Positions 61,668 through 64,000 of a DNA stretch of 64,000 nt are shown piece by piece. How positions within the stretch are numbered: position 1 is the first letter of the stretch; every line of letters begins with the position of its first letter. A program made the translations under genes and the position numbers. A model generated the notes under the pieces. It was not told where the DNA came from and searched no databases. It saw nothing but the letters and a program-made list of their open reading frames with translations. Location: NCBI GenBank assembly GCA_022579005.1, contig MU401489.1:1-64000 (forward strand). Reading direction: 5' to 3'. The stretch is from Poronia punctata. Its lineage: Eukaryota; Ascomycota; Sordariomycetes; Xylariales; Xylariaceae.

Positions 61668-62377
61668 TTGCAAGCCTTGTATACTGTACTTTTCAACTTG
61701 GTTGGATCTACTCGTAGGCAAAGGTGGAAATCATTCTCGTACGCAATGTATGTGACGAAAGGTATACCCGGAGATCCGCAGTTCATCGACATTGGTAATT
61801 CGGATTCCCCGCTCGACATCCACCTTTCACTACGTACTCGCATTTCGAAAATGACTAACGGGTGTATTAAAGCGGCGTCCGTTATCGGCAACTTCGTCTT
61901 ACGGTTGATGCTATTAATATATATTTCTAACCAGTGCCAAATATATATTTATATATATATATATATATAAACCTACAAGCTGGCTGATATGGTGAAGAGC
62001 GGGGCATAAGAACTACTTTGGTGACTAGATCACGACACACGTATCGGGGGGTTGAAATGAGTATTAAATCATATGTTCTGACCCTCGTCGGCGTAGACCT
62101 AGTACTGATTGCGCCCCTTTTCAAAAAGAAAAGCATCACGCTCTACACAGTACTGTATTCTCTTGTTCTAGACAAGCACTATCTTATGTACCTAGGTAAG
62201 GTAGCGTGACCGGCAAAACACTCTATTTGAGTCGAAGTGGGATATTTTTTGATGACACAAGACGCATAATACATAGTTTTTAGCTAACTTCCTGCCCTAA
62301 CGCTTGCACGCTTTTCTTTCTCCAGTACTTAGATCTAGATACCTGCAAAGTCTATGAATTTTTTTTCTTTTCTTTCT
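61668..62377. other. Intergenic region between M20 gene and mcr1
   Basis: It contains the M20 promoter and the mcr1 3' region. A (TA)n tract of about 20 bp lies at about 61,950-61,969. No gene is supported. Confidence 0.6.
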
Positions 62378-63551
62378 TTAGAACTTGTACACCTGTTCCT
62401 TGGTGTATCCCAGCTCCTTCAGGACACCCGACAACTCTCCCTGGTCTCTAGGACTTGTCTTGGTTCCAGAGATGGCCTTGTACATGCCCGGAGGCCCACA
62501 GACAAAGATCTTGATATTTCCCTCCTTGGGCTCGGGCAGGACCGTCTTGAGCAGGTCCTTGGTGATGAAGCCCTTGTTTCCCACCCATTCCTTGGGGGGG
62601 TTGTCGAGGACGTAGAAGGCGCGGAAGCGCTGCGGGTACGTGTTCTCGATCTCGGCCAGCTCGCGCTTCAGCAGGATGTCCTCCTCGCTCACGTTGCCGA
62701 AGACGAGCGTCACCTTGGTCTTGTCCTCCGGGTTGCTGAAGATGGTCCGGATCAGCTGGAACATGGGCGTGATACCCGTGCCGCCGGCCACGAGAGCGAT
62801 GTGGTCGTGCTTGTTGGCCGTCCAGGGATATTTGGGTAGGGGACCCTTGAACTCTAGTCGCTGGCCTGGAACCATGTCGTGTAGGTGCGTCGACATGGGG
62901 CCGCCGGGGTATTTCTTTACTACGAGCTCAATGTAGCCTTTCGTATCTGCCGTCAATCTCGTTAGCGATAAATTTTTTTTAAAAAAAAGAAATTTACGGC
63001 GCAGGGGGAAACAAGAACTTACCCTCGTCGCTAGTAGGGGTATATGGTCGGAGGACGGGCTTCTCGCCCTCAGGCACGAACTTGGTAAGCAGGGCGCTGG
63101 CGACAGCCAAGCCGGAGACCATGTCGTCCTCGGGAAGCTTGAAGATGAACTTCTTGGTGTTGTGGTTGATGACCTCGACATCCTTCAAAAGCAGGGAGAT
63201 GAAGCCCTGGTCTCCGCCGGTAAAGGCCTTCTTGACCGGGCCGACGCTGCTGGAGACCTTGTTCAGCTCCTCTTTCACCTTGTCCTCGGCCTTGGCTCCG
63301 GACGGAGAGTTGAGAAAGTAGTAGCCGATGCCGCCGATGCCGAGAGCGCCCGCCGCGGCGTAGGCGATGCTGTTGGAGCCGCTCTTTGCGGGTTCGGTTG
63401 CGTATGATCGCGTCGAGAGGAGAGACTTTGTTGCGTGGGTTCCGATTAGTTAGTCTAGCTTCTCTTTGGCCTTCTAGATCCGGGGGGGGTCATTCTTAAA
63501 ACTTACGCGCTTCAGGGGCTGCGCCGCCCGGCAGGCTGATCTAGCAAACAT
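62378..63551 (-). CDS. mcr1: Mitochondrial NADH-cytochrome b5 reductase MCR1
   Basis: Three exons: 63,551-63,507, 63,425-63,023 and 62,946-62,378; 338 aa. The N terminus [15 protein letters not shown] is a basic mitochondrial presequence and is followed by a membrane segment ([20 protein letters not shown], about residues 33-52), as in yeast Mcr1. The FAD site RPYTPTSDE spans the second splice junction (G|AT giving Asp). The NAD(P)H site has GGTGITPM and CGPPGMYK, and the protein ends [10 protein letters not shown]. Introns are 81 nt (GTAAGT, CTAAC branch) and 76 nt (GTAAGT). The enzyme passes electrons from NADH to cytochrome b5, supporting sterol synthesis and ascorbyl radical reduction, in the outer membrane or intermembrane space. 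The exon 1 acceptor (CAACAAAG) lacks a pyrimidine tract but is the only one that keeps the frame. Confidence 0.95.
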
Positions 63552-64000
63552 TTTAGTCTATCTTAGCGTGTGCAGAAAAAAGAGTGTTGAGGTCAATTTG
63601 AGTCTATAATGGGTATCTGGACGAAGGAATCGTGAGATTTGAGGCCGGGACATATCGTCGCAAGAAGCTGCGAAAAGACGCCCCACTAAAACCATTAACC
63701 GCATAACGTCATGCACCGTTGAAAACAGGTGCCACGAATGGAATGATTGGTGAATTGGCCACCTAAATTAGTGTATCCATTGCCTACAGGGGTAGCTCCA
63801 GCATCGCTTATAAATCCCGTCACAAAGTTGTCTTGAGTCCTGACAGTGAACATGAACTGCTCTATCTGTGCAAGCATTCCGGGTATGACAGACCAAGAAG
63901 ACAAGAAGGAGGCGTAGTCCATGCTTCATTCACTAACTAACTAACAAAATTGACAATTCATATCTTGAAAATATCATCAACATTGACAACCTGCCCTGTC
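63552..64000. other. mcr1 upstream region, right end of window
   Basis: This is the mcr1 promoter and leader. A 75-codon minus frame (63,695-63,922) has no motif I recognise and could be an upstream open frame or chance. No other feature is seen before the window ends. Confidence 0.5.

Noticed and set aside
61668..61721. An 18-residue N-terminal extension of the M20 hydrolase
   Set aside because: The frame there begins with TTG; the first ATG is at 61,667, where family-like sequence follows.
63695..63922. 75-codon minus frame upstream of mcr1
   Set aside because: No motif, and it lies in the mcr1 promoter; it cannot be told from chance.

Overview
The window is nuclear DNA of a filamentous ascomycete (Pezizomycotina, most probably Sordariomycetes). 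This rests on short 50-100 nt introns with GTRNGT donors, CTAAC branch sites and YAG acceptors, on fungal-type CFT1, RPB1, SWD1, THG1, TMA23 and MCR1 genes, and on an AT-rich block that looks like the product of repeat-induced point mutation (RIP). The genus cannot be told from the sequence alone.

Layout. (1) 1-11,400 is an AT-rich, C-to-T/G-to-A hypermutated block. It starts with a wrecked Ty3/gypsy chromovirus pol (RNase H, integrase and chromodomain still recognisable), continues through undetermined AT-rich relics with two minisatellites, and ends with a ~3.05-3.14 kb direct tandem duplication. Each copy of the duplication is a head-to-head array of short repeats. The last unit of the array (about 11,400-11,510) escaped mutation, so mutated and unmutated copies can be compared inside the window. 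(2) 13.1-18.9 kb: a Pal1-family gene (+) converges on cft1 (-). (3) 20.2-21.0 kb: an F-box-like gene with one intron (+). (4) 21.0-46.5 kb: a long gene-poor tract with one clear small conserved gene (90 aa, 28,391-28,663), a doubtful Cys-rich mini-ORF, decayed coding-like fragments, microsatellites and one assembly gap. (5) 46.6-63.6 kb: compact gene-rich DNA with rpb1 (-), swd1 (-), thg1 (+), tma23 (-), a PHAF1/UPF0183 gene (-), an M20 amidohydrolase (-) and mcr1 (-). Two 10-N gaps (19,926 and 31,032) sit in G/C homopolymer sequence that looks artefactual.

How the genes relate. Three genes act along the same transcription cycle: RPB1 (RNA polymerase II catalytic subunit with its CTD), SWD1 (COMPASS H3K4 methylation) and CFT1 (cleavage/polyadenylation factor subunit). 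THG1 and TMA23 serve tRNA-His maturation and ribosome biogenesis. MCR1, the M20 hydrolase, PHAF1-like and Pal1-like genes are housekeeping or cell-structure genes. There is no sign of a biosynthetic cluster, CRISPR array or intact mobile element.

The most unusual signal is the hypermutated block. TpC (and GpA) dinucleotides are almost eliminated while ApC and GpC survive, a 5'-pyrimidine preference that differs from the CpA preference of classical RIP. An internal mutated/unmutated pair supports it site by site. Exon boundaries below were worked out by hand from splice signals and reading-frame continuity.
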